The notes below the pieces were generated by a model. It saw only the letters and a list, made by a program, of their open reading frames with translations, had not been told where the DNA came from and did no database searches. Positions 23,129 through 32,340 of a stretch of DNA of 55,408 nucleotides are shown piece by piece (position 1 is the first letter of the stretch; each line of letters starts with the position of its first letter). Both the position numbers and the translations under genes were made by a program. Origin of the DNA: Edaphobacter lichenicola (GTDB taxonomy: Bacteria > Acidobacteriota > Terriglobia > Terriglobales > Acidobacteriaceae); assembly GCF_014201315.1 (NCBI RefSeq), contig NZ_JACHDY010000009.1, positions 1 to 55,408 on the forward strand. Direction: 5' to 3'.

Positions 23129-25460
23129 TCAATGGTTCACCGACGCGAAGGCCGCGAATAGTATCGTGCCCATCGCACGGTTTGTCAGTCCGACCGTCTT
23201 TGCCACTAAAAGCAGTGGTTATGGGTGCCTATTTTCGGTCACCGGGGTGGACGAGGAAGGTCTCACAGACCAGGAGCTTGATGCAAGGATACGAGCGATC
23301 GAAGGTGGGCTTCGTGGGCTACCGGAAGGTGCATGTCTCTATCAGTACATGCGAGTCACATCCGGCTTCGCCATTCCGCGCAAGGCCAAATATGACGATC
23401 CCATCACGCAGTCTTTCGTGGAAGATCGCCTCGCATTTCTCGACAAGACGGCCAATTTTCGGCGCATCGATCTCCATTGGTGTCTCACATTTGAGCCGGA
23501 ACTGGTCAACCCGTTCGCAGCGAAGCCGAAGGATAAGGCCAACGAGAACGCGAGGCTTTTAGCTGATTTGCAGAAAGCGGCGTCGATTCTCGAAACACAT
23601 CTGAATGCCCACATCGGTATCCAGCTTCTGGAGAAAGAGCAGACTTTCCAATTCTTCTGCGAACTCTTCAACCTTGAGGAATGGGCGGGAGAGACCAGGC
23701 TTATCGCCGATACCGGCGTGGATCAGCAGATTGTCAGCAGCGCTGTTTCTTGGGAATCTGACCATCTTCGTATAGGCAAGCGATACGTTCAGATGTTCAC
23801 GATGACGAGCACGCCCGTCGCCTCCCAGCCGTGCTTATTCAGCGGCATCACGAACCTCAACTGTGACAGTGTGCTATGCACAACATGGCGGCCCAAGTCT
23901 GCAGCTTCGGTACGTAAGGAGATTGGAGCTCAGGAGAAGTGGCTCGACTTCTTCAAAGTCGGAATCTTCCAACGGGTGATGGCAGGTAGAAACTTCGCCG
24001 CGCTCGACAAAGGCGCAGGAGCAAAGGCTGCTTCGGAAGGCGTCGATGATCTCAGTCTGGTCGTCACGGAACTTGGCAAAAAAGCGCAGGGAGAATACAC
24101 CGCTCGACTCCTCCTCTCCTCACGGACTGCCGACGAGCTCAGAGACAACGCGCCGATGGTGCATCGGATTTTCGTTGATGCCCAGGCCAGCATCATCGAG
24201 GAGACGCTCGGAAATCTATCGGCGTTTTATGCGATGTTTCCCGGCAACAACCAATTCAGCGTGTTCCCCCTGTGGCTGGGCGAGGACCATCATGCGCGTC
24301 TTTCGCCTGTGTTCGCTCCGCATATCGGGTATCCCTTGTCGGATGACCTCGACAATGAATACCTCAACGTCTTCGAGACGAGGCAGGGAACACCCTTCTT
24401 TCAGGATGTCTATGTCAATGGTGTGCGGGTCATGCTCATCATCGGACCTCCAGGCACAGGCAAGTCCGTACACACCAACCAAATGCTCGGCTTGGAGCGG
24501 AAATACAACGGCTTCACATATATCTTCGATATCGGCAACAGCTACGAGAGCATGGTCGAGCTGTACGGCGGGAGGGTAGACCGCATCGGCCTGGATGGGC
24601 CGCGAGTGAATCCCTTTGCGCTCGAACCGACAGAAAAGAACATCAAGTTTCTTTACAACTTCGTCAAGCTGCTGGTCACGAACGGCGGCGCAGACCTCAG
24701 TCCTGAAGACGAGGACGTGATCTTCAAAGAGGTGCAGAGTATGTACCTCTTAGACCCGAAGAACCGCAGGCTTTCCAACCTGCTCCTGCCGAAGCACCTC
24801 AACCGCTATCTCGCTAAGTGGGTAGGTACAGGCGTCTACAACGCGATCTTCGACAACGTTGAGGACTCGCTCAGCCTTTCCCGGATACAGTGCTGGGATT
24901 TCGCAGGAGTGGCAAAGGACTATTCGGACCTCATCGAGCCTCTGATGGTGTGGTTGCTACGCAGGATCGACGACGTTGTGTATGACCCTAGAAATCTTGG
25001 TGTGCCGAAGCATGTAGTGATCGAGGAGATTTTCTCGAACATGAAAAACAAGCAACTGCTCGAAGGCGCCCTTGCGAGCATCAAGCAGGTCCGTAAAAAT
25101 CTTGGTGGCGTCACGATGATTGGGCAGTCGGCGAACGACCTCGGGGAGAACGCCGACAGCATCGTCAACTCCTGCACCTCCATTCTTTTGCTCCCGGATG
25201 CAACGTTCAACCGGAAATTCTACGGTGAGCTTTTCAAGATGACGGATCAGCAGTTGAACCTCTTCGAGAGTCTCGGAGCTCGCGAAGCTCTCTACCTACG
25301 CCGCGACGGGCTCACCAAGGTTGTGACTCTAAACCTCGATCCACGCAGTTACGCCATCTTCTCAACTCGGCCGAAAGACCGAGCAAGGCGCGGGCGGCTG
25401 ATTGCGAAGTGGGGACTGCAAGAGGGCATTACGAAGTTCGTCTCCGGCGAAGACGCATAA
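23109..25460 (+). CDS. virB4: VirB4/TrbE-type T4SS ATPase
   Basis: 783 aa, the usual size. The C-terminal RecA-like domain has Walker A GPPGTGKS near 445, and HVVIEEIFSNM for the Walker B region around 640, followed by IGQSANDLGENADSIVNSC, a typical VirB4 arginine-finger segment. The N-terminal half is the VirB4-specific domain (FVEDRLAFLDK, RRIDLHWCLTF). VirB4 powers pilus assembly and substrate transfer at the inner membrane. Overlaps virB3. Confidence 0.95.
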   Translation: MTRVNANQWFTDAKAANSIVPIARFVSPTVFATKSSGYGCLFSVTGVDEEGLTDQELDARIRAIEGGLRGLPEGACLYQYMRVTSGFAIPRKAKYDDPITQSFVEDRLAFLDKTANFRRIDLHWCLTFEPELVNPFAAKPKDKANENARLLADLQKAASILETHLNAHIGIQLLEKEQTFQFFCELFNLEEWAGETRLIADTGVDQQIVSSAVSWESDHLRIGKRYVQMFTMTSTPVASQPCLFSGITNLNCDSVLCTTWRPKSAASVRKEIGAQEKWLDFFKVGIFQRVMAGRNFAALDKGAGAKAASEGVDDLSLVVTELGKKAQGEYTARLLLSSRTADELRDNAPMVHRIFVDAQASIIEETLGNLSAFYAMFPGNNQFSVFPLWLGEDHHARLSPVFAPHIGYPLSDDLDNEYLNVFETRQGTPFFQDVYVNGVRVMLIIGPPGTGKSVHTNQMLGLERKYNGFTYIFDIGNSYESMVELYGGRVDRIGLDGPRVNPFALEPTEKNIKFLYNFVKLLVTNGGADLSPEDEDVIFKEVQSMYLLDPKNRRLSNLLLPKHLNRYLAKWVGTGVYNAIFDNVEDSLSLSRIQCWDFAGVAKDYSDLIEPLMVWLLRRIDDVVYDPRNLGVPKHVVIEEIFSNMKNKQLLEGALASIKQVRKNLGGVTMIGQSANDLGENADSIVNSCTSILLLPDATFNRKFYGELFKMTDQQLNLFESLGAREALYLRRDGLTKVVTLNLDPRSYAIFSTRPKDRARRGRLIAKWGLQEGITKFVSGEDA

Positions 25461-25595
25461 CGCTGAACTGCGATCTCGTTGCCGCAAACGCGATTGCGCG
25501 ACATTCACGAAGCTTTCCACCGTGTTCGCTTTTCAACCTTCACAACTTTGAACCAGCACGAAGTTAAAGCAAATTCTTCACTAGGAGACCGACCT

Positions 25596-26432
25596 ATGAA
25601 AACACCTCTACTCATCGCCGCAAGTGCGTTGCTTGCGGTCAACGCACACGCAGCGCCCCCGGCCACAGTGCAGCAAAAAGCCCCTCGAACGGTCGAAGTG
25701 AGCACGACCTCTCAGCCGCCAATCATCCGCACGAGCCTCAACGAATCAACCCTTTTGGAGCTTCCAGCCGAAGAAAAGGTCGCGACGGTATTCGGCGGAA
25801 ACACGGATGACTGGATCTTCAACGCCGGTCATGTTGCCAGCCGCTTCATCAGCGTGAAGCCCAAAGCAGCAGCAGCAAAGAGCAGCACCAACGTCCACAT
25901 CATCTCGGATCACGGCAACGATTACACCCTCGAATTGCAGGAGGTGTCCGGCGACCCCAACCCCAGCTTCGACTCAACCGTATTCCTAATCCCTGCGGAT
26001 AAAGAGGCTCAAAAGAAGATGGCCGAAGCGCCGGTCTTCGTGCCGGCTGCCGAGGTGATGGAGAAGGAGAACCGCCTAGAAAGGGAGGTTGCCGATGCCC
26101 AGGCAAAAGCAAGCGCGGATCGGAAGGCAGCTCAAGACGCTCAGGAAAAATATGCAAGCTCGTATCCGAGCAATCTGCACTTTGACTATAGCTGGGACCA
26201 AAGCAAAGCACGAGCGCTTGGCGTCAAGCAAATCTGGGATGACGGGAAATTTACATACATCCAGGGCAAGTTTGAAGAGCCGCCTGTGGTTTACGAACTG
26301 AAAGACAAGAAGGGGTCGCTTATCAACTTTGACTTCGCGAATGGGCTCTATACAGTTCCGAAGCTCCTCCAGAACGGATACGTAGCGATCGGTAAGGCAA
26401 AGGTCGAGTTTCACCGTGGGGAGGCCAACTAA
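25596..26432 (+). CDS. virB9: VirB9/TrbG-type outer core-complex protein
   Basis: 278 aa from ATG 25596 (AGGAG eight bases upstream); the longer frame lacks a signal. A signal peptide (LLIAASALLAVNAHA) is followed by the N-lobe (VATVFGGNTDDWIF, ISVKPKAAAAKSSTNVHII, YTLELQEV), an insert of acidic coiled coil (about 150-190) and a C-lobe with YSWDQSKARALGVKQIWDDGKFTYI and GYVAIGKAKVEF. VirB9 joins VirB10 in the periplasm-spanning core complex. Overlaps virB10 by one base. Confidence 0.88.
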   Translation: MKTPLLIAASALLAVNAHAAPPATVQQKAPRTVEVSTTSQPPIIRTSLNESTLLELPAEEKVATVFGGNTDDWIFNAGHVASRFISVKPKAAAAKSSTNVHIISDHGNDYTLELQEVSGDPNPSFDSTVFLIPADKEAQKKMAEAPVFVPAAEVMEKENRLEREVADAQAKASADRKAAQDAQEKYASSYPSNLHFDYSWDQSKARALGVKQIWDDGKFTYIQGKFEEPPVVYELKDKKGSLINFDFANGLYTVPKLLQNGYVAIGKAKVEFHRGEAN

Positions 26433-27691
26433 TGGAAACCGTCCCCCAACAGCCGACCGCAAAGCCACCGATTAGGAAGACGATGCCCATTGTGCTCGTT
26501 CTCCTCGGTGCTGTACTCCTCATTGGCATCTCGACAGCGTACAACGCCATGACCGGCAGCAGCCGCAAGAAGGAGGCCGCGAAGAGCGCACTCCAGACGC
26601 GGCCTGCTACCGCCGATCCACAGCAGGTAACGGGTTTCGAGAAGCAACAGCAATTGATGGCAAAGAACGACGCTGAACAAGCCCAGTTGCAACAAGCCAT
26701 CGCAGCGTTACAAGCACAGGACCGGGGAATACCGGCACCCGAAGCAGATCCATCGATGCCGATGACGGCTGCCCAGAGCGCGGCGATCTATGGAAGCAGC
26801 GCAAACGCACCAAGACAGACCTCCGGCCAGGCGGAAGCACTGGCACAAGCCAAGCAGAAGGCCGCGGACCGGGAGAAACGCCGCTTGGACGCGCTCAATA
26901 GCGATACCGTCGCGGTTGATTTCCAAACGCATGAAGAAAAGCCAGCAGGAAGTACACCAACGAGTTCAGGGCCAGGCGTTTCAGGACCAAGCGTTGTAGC
27001 TAACCAGCGGATCACGGATGTTGCAGAAAATCAGGAGGACGAGCCTAAACCAGGTGACAAGCGGGACAAGAACCCGATGGCCGCCTACGATTTCGACGAA
27101 TACGGCGGCAAGCTGTATCGCGTCTTTGAGGGCACCGTCCTAGAGGGAGTGGTGACCAACCACGTTGATGCGGGGATGTCCGGGCCGGTCCTGATTATGC
27201 TCACTACGGACTATTACTCCCATGACCATCAGCAGCTCTTGCTTCCCCAGGGCACTCGGCTGATTGGTCAGGTTCAAGCCATCAACAACCAACAGCAACA
27301 CAAGATGGCGGTAGTATTCCATCGCGCCGTTTGCCCAGATGGGTTCTCGCTCGATATCGACAAATACGCGGGTCTCGATCAGATCGGAACGACCGGGCTT
27401 GCAACCAAGGTTGACCACGGCTATCTCCAGGCATTTGCCGCCGCCGCCGCAGTCGGGGGTTTGGGAGGACTCGCGCAGATCGGCAACGACGGGAGCGCCC
27501 TAACAACGAATAGCCAGATACGCAACGGCATCTCCTCGCAAACCAGCATGGAGGGCGAACAGATTCTCAACCATTTCCTAAACAAGCTACCGATTATCAC
27601 GCTCAAGGAAGGTTCCCGTGCGCGTGTCTACATCGGCAAAGACATACTCATTCCCTCCTACGCGGAACACCGCGTCAACCCAACGCTGTAA
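26432..27691 (+). CDS. virB10: VirB10/TrbI-type core-complex protein
   Basis: 419 aa. A short cytoplasmic N-terminus, one membrane helix (about 18-36, MPIVLVLLGAVLLIGIS), a long Gln/Ala-rich periplasmic linker, and the conserved beta-barrel domain from about 215: FEGTVLEGVVTNHVDAGMSG, LLPQGTRLIGQVQ, then AAAAVGGLGGLAQIG near the antenna region and LKEGSRARVYIGKDI at the end. It couples inner-membrane ATP use to the outer pore. Confidence 0.92.
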   Translation: METVPQQPTAKPPIRKTMPIVLVLLGAVLLIGISTAYNAMTGSSRKKEAAKSALQTRPATADPQQVTGFEKQQQLMAKNDAEQAQLQQAIAALQAQDRGIPAPEADPSMPMTAAQSAAIYGSSANAPRQTSGQAEALAQAKQKAADREKRRLDALNSDTVAVDFQTHEEKPAGSTPTSSGPGVSGPSVVANQRITDVAENQEDEPKPGDKRDKNPMAAYDFDEYGGKLYRVFEGTVLEGVVTNHVDAGMSGPVLIMLTTDYYSHDHQQLLLPQGTRLIGQVQAINNQQQHKMAVVFHRAVCPDGFSLDIDKYAGLDQIGTTGLATKVDHGYLQAFAAAAAVGGLGGLAQIGNDGSALTTNSQIRNGISSQTSMEGEQILNHFLNKLPIITLKEGSRARVYIGKDILIPSYAEHRVNPTL

Positions 27692-27700
27692 GGAGAAATC

Positions 27701-28603
27701 ATGAAAACAGCAATGACCGCACGTTGGCTCGCACTTGCAGGCGGATTCATCGCCCTAGCAAGCGCCGTCCCAGCCCATGCTCAGTTCGGTGGGGTTGTGT
27801 TTGACCCCACTCAATCCGCCCACGCCGTAGTCCAGATATCGAACGAATCAAAGGGGCTCGTCAACCAAGCAACCCGGATCGCGCAAGGCTCGCAGACCAA
27901 CCTTACGCTTAGCCAGCAGCTCATCCAGGACATACAGATGGCCGGGACTGCGTTGAAGATCTACAACCAGTCCATCACCACCTACAACACCATTTTCAAC
28001 AACCTTAAGTATTTCAATTCCAAGTCGATTTGGAGAACCGCAGAGAACGCCCTCATGAATTCATCTGTCCAGAATTCATACGGCGAGACGAGCGGCCTCC
28101 AGGCTCAGTTGAATGGTCAGTCGCAAAACGCGAGTACGGTTTGGAAGATCATGAATCTCGCGATATCTGGCACATCGTCGTCGTTCTGGGGAAACCAGAT
28201 CGTCGGTGCTAGTGACAGGCTTTCAACGCTTGCTCACATCGAGGCGATGGACGCGGCTTCGACTCAATGTCTCGGTGCCGTCGGAGCGTACAACGCCAGC
28301 AGGACAACCAATCTGCCAGCGAATAGCGCTCTGAACACGTCCATTTACGACACGACGACCTCCACCAATAGCGAGGTGGAGCAGCTCAACCTGCTTAACA
28401 TCTCCAACTCACAGCGGATGGAAGAGGCTCATGCACAAGGACAGCTTCAGGCGTGCTTGGCCGCGCAAGCGGCCGTCAACAACATGGACAAGCGGAATGC
28501 TGCATCGTTGACCATCAACGATGCTTCCTACAAGCTCACCGCACAGGCCAGCAATCCAACATACGCAGGTAACGAGTCGAACACGTGGACGACCTATTTT
28601 TAG
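27701..28603 (+). CDS. virB5: VirB5/TrbJ-type exported T4SS protein
   Basis: 300 aa. A clear signal peptide ends VPAHA-QFGG. The mature protein is Asn/Gln/Ser-rich and mainly helical (TNLTLSQQLIQDIQMAGTAL, YNQSITTYNTIFNNLKYF), with EAMDAASTQCLGAVGAYNASR and QGQLQACLAAQAAVNNM, as in TrbJ/VirB5 minor pilus proteins. AAGGAG precedes the start. Position before the VirB6-type gene supports the call. Confidence 0.8.
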   Translation: MKTAMTARWLALAGGFIALASAVPAHAQFGGVVFDPTQSAHAVVQISNESKGLVNQATRIAQGSQTNLTLSQQLIQDIQMAGTALKIYNQSITTYNTIFNNLKYFNSKSIWRTAENALMNSSVQNSYGETSGLQAQLNGQSQNASTVWKIMNLAISGTSSSFWGNQIVGASDRLSTLAHIEAMDAASTQCLGAVGAYNASRTTNLPANSALNTSIYDTTTSTNSEVEQLNLLNISNSQRMEEAHAQGQLQACLAAQAAVNNMDKRNAASLTINDASYKLTAQASNPTYAGNESNTWTTYF

Positions 28604-28611
28604 GGGACGAG

Positions 28612-28857
28612 ATGCCGAACACAGTTCACATGAAGTTCCTGATAGCCATTCTTACGGCGCTGACGGTACTCAGCGCCGTACTTATCCAGATCGAGAAGCA
28701 CAACACACTGGATACTGCCATCGCGACGAAACGACTTCACGACCAGGAGCAAATCCGGAAGGACGATGAAGAGTACCGGAAGCAACTAGAAGCACAGAAA
28801 ACGAACAAATCGGACGCCGTCAACAAGTCAGACACATTGAAGAAACCCACACCCTAA
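28612..28857 (+). CDS. Small membrane-anchored charged protein in the T4SS operon
   Basis: 81 aa from ATG 28612 (a GGGGACGAG stretch precedes it). One N-terminal hydrophobic helix (FLIAILTALTVLSAVLIQI) is followed by a charged helix (KRLHDQEQIRKDDEEYRKQLEAQ). No lipobox is present, so it is not an obvious TrbK/VirB7 lipoprotein. It sits between the VirB5- and VirB6-type genes, where entry-exclusion or VirB7-like small proteins are often found. Confidence 0.65.
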   Translation: MPNTVHMKFLIAILTALTVLSAVLIQIEKHNTLDTAIATKRLHDQEQIRKDDEEYRKQLEAQKTNKSDAVNKSDTLKKPTP

Positions 28858-28874
28858 TCGAGCGAGAGCCCTCT

Positions 28875-29750
28875 ATGAACACGACACCCGGAGCCATCGA
28901 CTGGCTCAGCCAATTCACGCAGAGCCTTACGGACTTGACTATGCAGAACGGCGGCGCATTGTCGAACTTCGGCATGATTCTGTTGACCTTTATTGCGACT
29001 ATGACGCTCATCGGTGCTGCGGTTCGGATGACTTCGTGGTCAGCCCACTTCGGCGGACACAGATCGATCAGCATGGATGAGCTGAAGGTGTTTCTGTTCC
29101 GATTCCTGTTCTGCCTTGTGATCGAGTACTACTGGGTCAACAATCTTCCGGGTGCGAGTTTCGGTTTCAATCGCATGTTCTCTTACATGGCGGGCGCGAT
29201 CGCACAGATTCTTGACCAGAACTCGCTCAATCAGTTGACCCAGCTACTCAATACAGCGGGTCAGAATACGCCGATGCCTTCAGTATTCGCGCCCATGGAA
29301 ACGATATGCTACTTCTTCGTTGAAGGCTTCCTCGGAATTGCGTCGGGCGTGTTGTTCCTGCTCAATTGCAGCTCTTTCATCTTCTATGCCGTCACTGCTC
29401 TGTTTGGTCCGTTATTCATACCCCTCTATTTGACAGAGACTTTCCGGGGAAAATTTCTCCACTTCATCGAAGTGCTGGCGAGTTTCGCAATGATTCGCGC
29501 GGTGGCCGCGGCGTTCATCTTTGTCTGGTCCCAATTCCTAATTGGCTTTATCAACCAGACCTTCCAGGGCAATTACAGCATCGCGAACTGGCTTGCAAAT
29601 CTGATCCCGTTTCTGACGATCTTCATAGCCTTCATCTTGAACATGGTCCTCGTTCCGACCATCACTCAAATCATCTTTGGAGGGGGAGCAGGAGCGTCGG
29701 GCAAGGTTGCCGAAATTGCCGAACGAGCTGCTTTCCTAAGCATGATGTGA
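28875..29750 (+). CDS. virB6: VirB6/TrbL-type polytopic inner-membrane protein
   Basis: 291 aa with at least five hydrophobic segments (about 33-50, 75-90, 150-180, 183-200, 215-235, 245-270), a central amphipathic region (QILDQNSLNQLTQLLN) and a Gly-rich C-terminal part (FGGGAGASG). Topology and position match VirB6/TrbL, which forms part of the translocation channel at the inner membrane. Confidence 0.87.
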   Translation: MNTTPGAIDWLSQFTQSLTDLTMQNGGALSNFGMILLTFIATMTLIGAAVRMTSWSAHFGGHRSISMDELKVFLFRFLFCLVIEYYWVNNLPGASFGFNRMFSYMAGAIAQILDQNSLNQLTQLLNTAGQNTPMPSVFAPMETICYFFVEGFLGIASGVLFLLNCSSFIFYAVTALFGPLFIPLYLTETFRGKFLHFIEVLASFAMIRAVAAAFIFVWSQFLIGFINQTFQGNYSIANWLANLIPFLTIFIAFILNMVLVPTITQIIFGGGAGASGKVAEIAERAAFLSMM

Positions 29751-29781
29751 TCTCAAATCTATCGCAACAGAAAGTGACCCT

Positions 29782-29949
29782 ATGCTCTATCTCTGGCTTC
29801 TCTATCGACGCTCACCGATCCTCATCCGCTTGCTTGTGCTCGCGGTCTTCCTAATCGTCTTCATTGCAACCATCGTGCGCGTACTCGATGCAACCCACTC
29901 AATCCAGGAGAGGAACAAGAATGTCCACACACGTAGCACTTCCCACTAG
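29782..29949 (+). CDS. Possible 55-aa membrane protein overlapping virB8
   Basis: A short frame starting MLYLWLLYRRSPILI with one strong hydrophobic helix (LIRLLVLAVFLIVFIATIV) and a polar tail. It begins 31 bases after the VirB6 stop and overlaps the first 29 bases of virB8. It fills an otherwise unexplained 170-base gap in a tightly packed operon. The weak AAAGTGA before the ATG gives limited support. Confidence 0.5.
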   Translation: MLYLWLLYRRSPILIRLLVLAVFLIVFIATIVRVLDATHSIQERNKNVHTRSTSH

Positions 29950-30700
29950 CCAGCTCACACCAAAACAGCGGGTGCAAGCCGACGAGATTGCTAACGAGGT
30001 ATATGCAGCGCATTACAGCGAGCGCCGCATCGCACGTATTGCAATCGGAACACTGGCCGGCGTTTCACTTCTACTCACGGCCACGGTCGTTCACGTCTCC
30101 AGCCGCCCAGCTCTCACTCGCTACGTTCGCATCGACGACGCGGGACGAGCACAGGCAATTCAATACAGCGATTTGAACTACAGCCCACGCGAGGGTGAGA
30201 TTCGCACATACCTCACGGATTGGGCTAATTACCGGCACACAATCAACCGGGAAACCATCGCGAAGAAGTACCCCATGAATTACTACTTCTTGTCCTCTCA
30301 ACTGGCTTCCCAGCTCATCAATACGGACAACAATAACCACCTCACGACTCAGGTTATGGCCGGACAGGTCGAACAGAGTGAGGTGCAGGTAAACAACGTC
30401 ACCATCACATCAATGACGCAGGAGCGGATCTCTGGCGCGGTAGTTTCGCGCGGAACGGCTCTGATGACATTCGACCTTATCTACTCGTCCCGCAACTCTC
30501 AGAAGCCCCGCACAGAACACTGGATGGCCTCAGTGACGTACTACATCAACCCTGCTCAGGTGAGCGACCATGCGAAGACCAATCCGCAGTACGAAACCAT
30601 CAATCCACTCGGCGTAACGATCACGGAATTTCACGAAAATCGTGTCTCTGTCGACCAGACTCCGGACGGTTCTACATTCCACGCGGAAACAAGACCATGA
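29921..30700 (+). CDS. virB8: VirB8/TrbF-type T4SS protein
   Basis: 259 aa from ATG 29921 (GGAGAGG upstream). A cytoplasmic N-terminus, one membrane helix (about 45-63, IAIGTLAGVSLLLTATVVHV) and a periplasmic NTF2-like domain: IRTYLTDWANYRHTINRETI, KYPMNYYFLSSQLASQL, HWMASVTYYINPAQVSDH, NPLGVTITEF. VirB8 nucleates the inner-membrane complex. Its stop overlaps the virB11 start (ATGA). Confidence 0.88.
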   Translation: MSTHVALPTSQLTPKQRVQADEIANEVYAAHYSERRIARIAIGTLAGVSLLLTATVVHVSSRPALTRYVRIDDAGRAQAIQYSDLNYSPREGEIRTYLTDWANYRHTINRETIAKKYPMNYYFLSSQLASQLINTDNNNHLTTQVMAGQVEQSEVQVNNVTITSMTQERISGAVVSRGTALMTFDLIYSSRNSQKPRTEHWMASVTYYINPAQVSDHAKTNPQYETINPLGVTITEFHENRVSVDQTPDGSTFHAETRP

Positions 30701-31692
30701 GCACGGCGCACGCATGGGAAAAAGTGTTGCCGTTTTTCGAGGATGATCTGCAAGCACTCATCCTCGATCCAACAATTAGCGACCTCATGATCAATGGGAC
30801 GACGGGCGTGTACGCAGACAGAGGCGGTGTTGTCGAGCATATTCCGCTCAGGAATTCATACAGCGTCGAGAGGCTTGAGGCAGCAATCCAGCGAGTAGCC
30901 CGCATGATGGGGCAAGACTTGACGCTGCAGAATCCGATTCTCAATACACGGATGCCGGATGGATCACGCGTAGCTGTTGTAGGCGCACCGTCTGCAATTG
31001 GCGGTCCCACTCTCACAATACGAAAGTTCAACCGCTGGTATAGCACCGATGAGTTGATTGAATCGGGAAGTATGCCGTTAACGGTGCGGGATCAGGTAGT
31101 TTCCTTTCTTCTCAAGAAGAAGAACGGCATCATCGCCGGCGGAACTGGATCAGGCAAGACAACGCTAATGAAGGCGATCCTGGATCACGTTCCGCTGACC
31201 GACCGGCTCATCGTGATCGAGCAGGTTGCTGAGCTGAGAATCCTTCAGCCGAACGCGGTTCGTTGGGAAGCTGTCGATGCCATCCCAGGACAGGTTGCGA
31301 TCCTGCCGAGCGCACTCCTAGCAGCTGCCCTTCGTCATCGTCCAGATCGCATCATCTTCGGCGAGATACGCGACGAATGTGCGAATGATTTGCTCCAGGC
31401 GATGAACACAGGACACGGCGGCACGCTCACCACACTGCACGCAAAATCAGCGTGGGACGCACTCAGTAGACTGTCGAACCTGGCATTGAGTGCACGACCA
31501 AATATCAACCACAGCTTCATCCGTTCAGAGACCGCAGAAGCAATCGATTTCGTTCTTTATTGCGAGCGAGAACAGAACGGCAAACGCAGAGTTCGCGAAT
31601 TGATCGAAGTGACTGGATACGACTTTGCAACACAAGCGTTTCTCACGGCGGACCTCTACCGTGCGGAGATTATTCCTGCTCCGGATCTGTGA
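30697..31692 (+). CDS. virB11: VirB11/TrbB-type T4SS ATPase
   Basis: 331 aa. The N-terminal domain (LILDPTISDLMINGTTGVY) is typical. Walker A GGTGSGKTT lies near 147, the Asp box is IVIEQVAELRI, Walker B is IIFGEIRDE, and the His box is TGHGGTLTTLHAKSA. VirB11 hexamers switch between pilus building and DNA export at the cytoplasmic face. Translationally coupled to virB8. Confidence 0.95.
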   Translation: MSTAHAWEKVLPFFEDDLQALILDPTISDLMINGTTGVYADRGGVVEHIPLRNSYSVERLEAAIQRVARMMGQDLTLQNPILNTRMPDGSRVAVVGAPSAIGGPTLTIRKFNRWYSTDELIESGSMPLTVRDQVVSFLLKKKNGIIAGGTGSGKTTLMKAILDHVPLTDRLIVIEQVAELRILQPNAVRWEAVDAIPGQVAILPSALLAAALRHRPDRIIFGEIRDECANDLLQAMNTGHGGTLTTLHAKSAWDALSRLSNLALSARPNINHSFIRSETAEAIDFVLYCEREQNGKRRVRELIEVTGYDFATQAFLTADLYRAEIIPAPDL

Positions 31693-31771
31693 CGCTTAGC
31701 GTTTCAGAACGACAACGAGCACTTATCCATCAACGCAACGCAACCGAAACAGTCCTGGGAGGAACTCAAGA

Positions 31772-32053
31772 ATGCCACTGCTCGACATCAAGGAAACGAA
31801 GAAACTCACCGTCATCTGCTCACTTGAAGAGTCAACCGCGATTCAGGTAGATCAGTACGCTGCATTCGTGCAAAGACCACCTGATGAAGTTGTGAACTCG
31901 GCACTTCAGTATGCGTTTGGCAAGGATTCCGAGTTCCAAAAATATCGCACTACGAACCCGAAAGCTCCTTCTGCGCTGCGTGTGAAGAAGGCTGCTTCAG
32001 TATCGACAGGGGCGCGACGGGGACCGAAGCCTGCGAGCGTTGCAGCAAACTAA
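31772..32053 (+). CDS. Small RHH-like protein
   Basis: 93 aa. KLTVICSLEESTAIQVDQYAAF then DEVVNSALQYAF resembles a ribbon-helix-helix fold (strand followed by two helices), with a basic, disordered tail (ARRGPKPASVAAN). GGAGGAAC precedes the start. Position between the T4SS and the relaxosome genes suggests a transcriptional regulator or relaxosome accessory protein. A hairpin (32053-32087) follows. Confidence 0.6.
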   Translation: MPLLDIKETKKLTVICSLEESTAIQVDQYAAFVQRPPDEVVNSALQYAFGKDSEFQKYRTTNPKAPSALRVKKAASVSTGARRGPKPASVAAN

Positions 32054-32087
32054 TTCATTCAGGCGGAGCAATCCGCCTTGCATGAAT
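32053..32087 (+). terminator. Hairpin after the RHH-like gene
   Basis: AGGCGGA (32061-32067) pairs with TCCGCCT (32072-32078). The stem is extended by ATTCAT/ATGAAT (32053-32058, 32082-32087). There is no T tract, so it may be a protein-binding site instead. Confidence 0.5.
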
Positions 32088-32237
32088 CGTGGCTGTTACA
32101 TGTCGCGACACAAGAATAATCAGCAGGTTTGAATTGGTTGGTTGTCCTATCGCAGTAGTGGTTGTAACCCAGGATGTGCTCCGCACATGGAGAACGATGA
32201 CACTCCATCCCTTCTTGGGTGGTGTGAACAGGCTCGA

Positions 32238-32323
32238 CGTAAACAGTTGTCTACGCCAATGGAATGAATCACTTGAGAGGCCCACGTAAACAGTTGCATA
32301 CCGCTCGTATGCAACTGTTTACG
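32238..32323. other. oriT-like or operator-like direct and inverted repeats
   Basis: A perfect 17-bp inverted repeat (32285-32301 and 32307-32323, 5-base loop) starts with CGTAAACAGTTG, which also occurs alone as a direct repeat at 32238-32249. It lies in the 287-base gap before the MobC-like gene, close to the relaxase, as origins of transfer often do. A terminator/attenuator or autoregulatory site is the alternative; no nick site can be assigned. Confidence 0.5.
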
Positions 32324-32340
32324 GGCCTTCAGGAGGGGAA

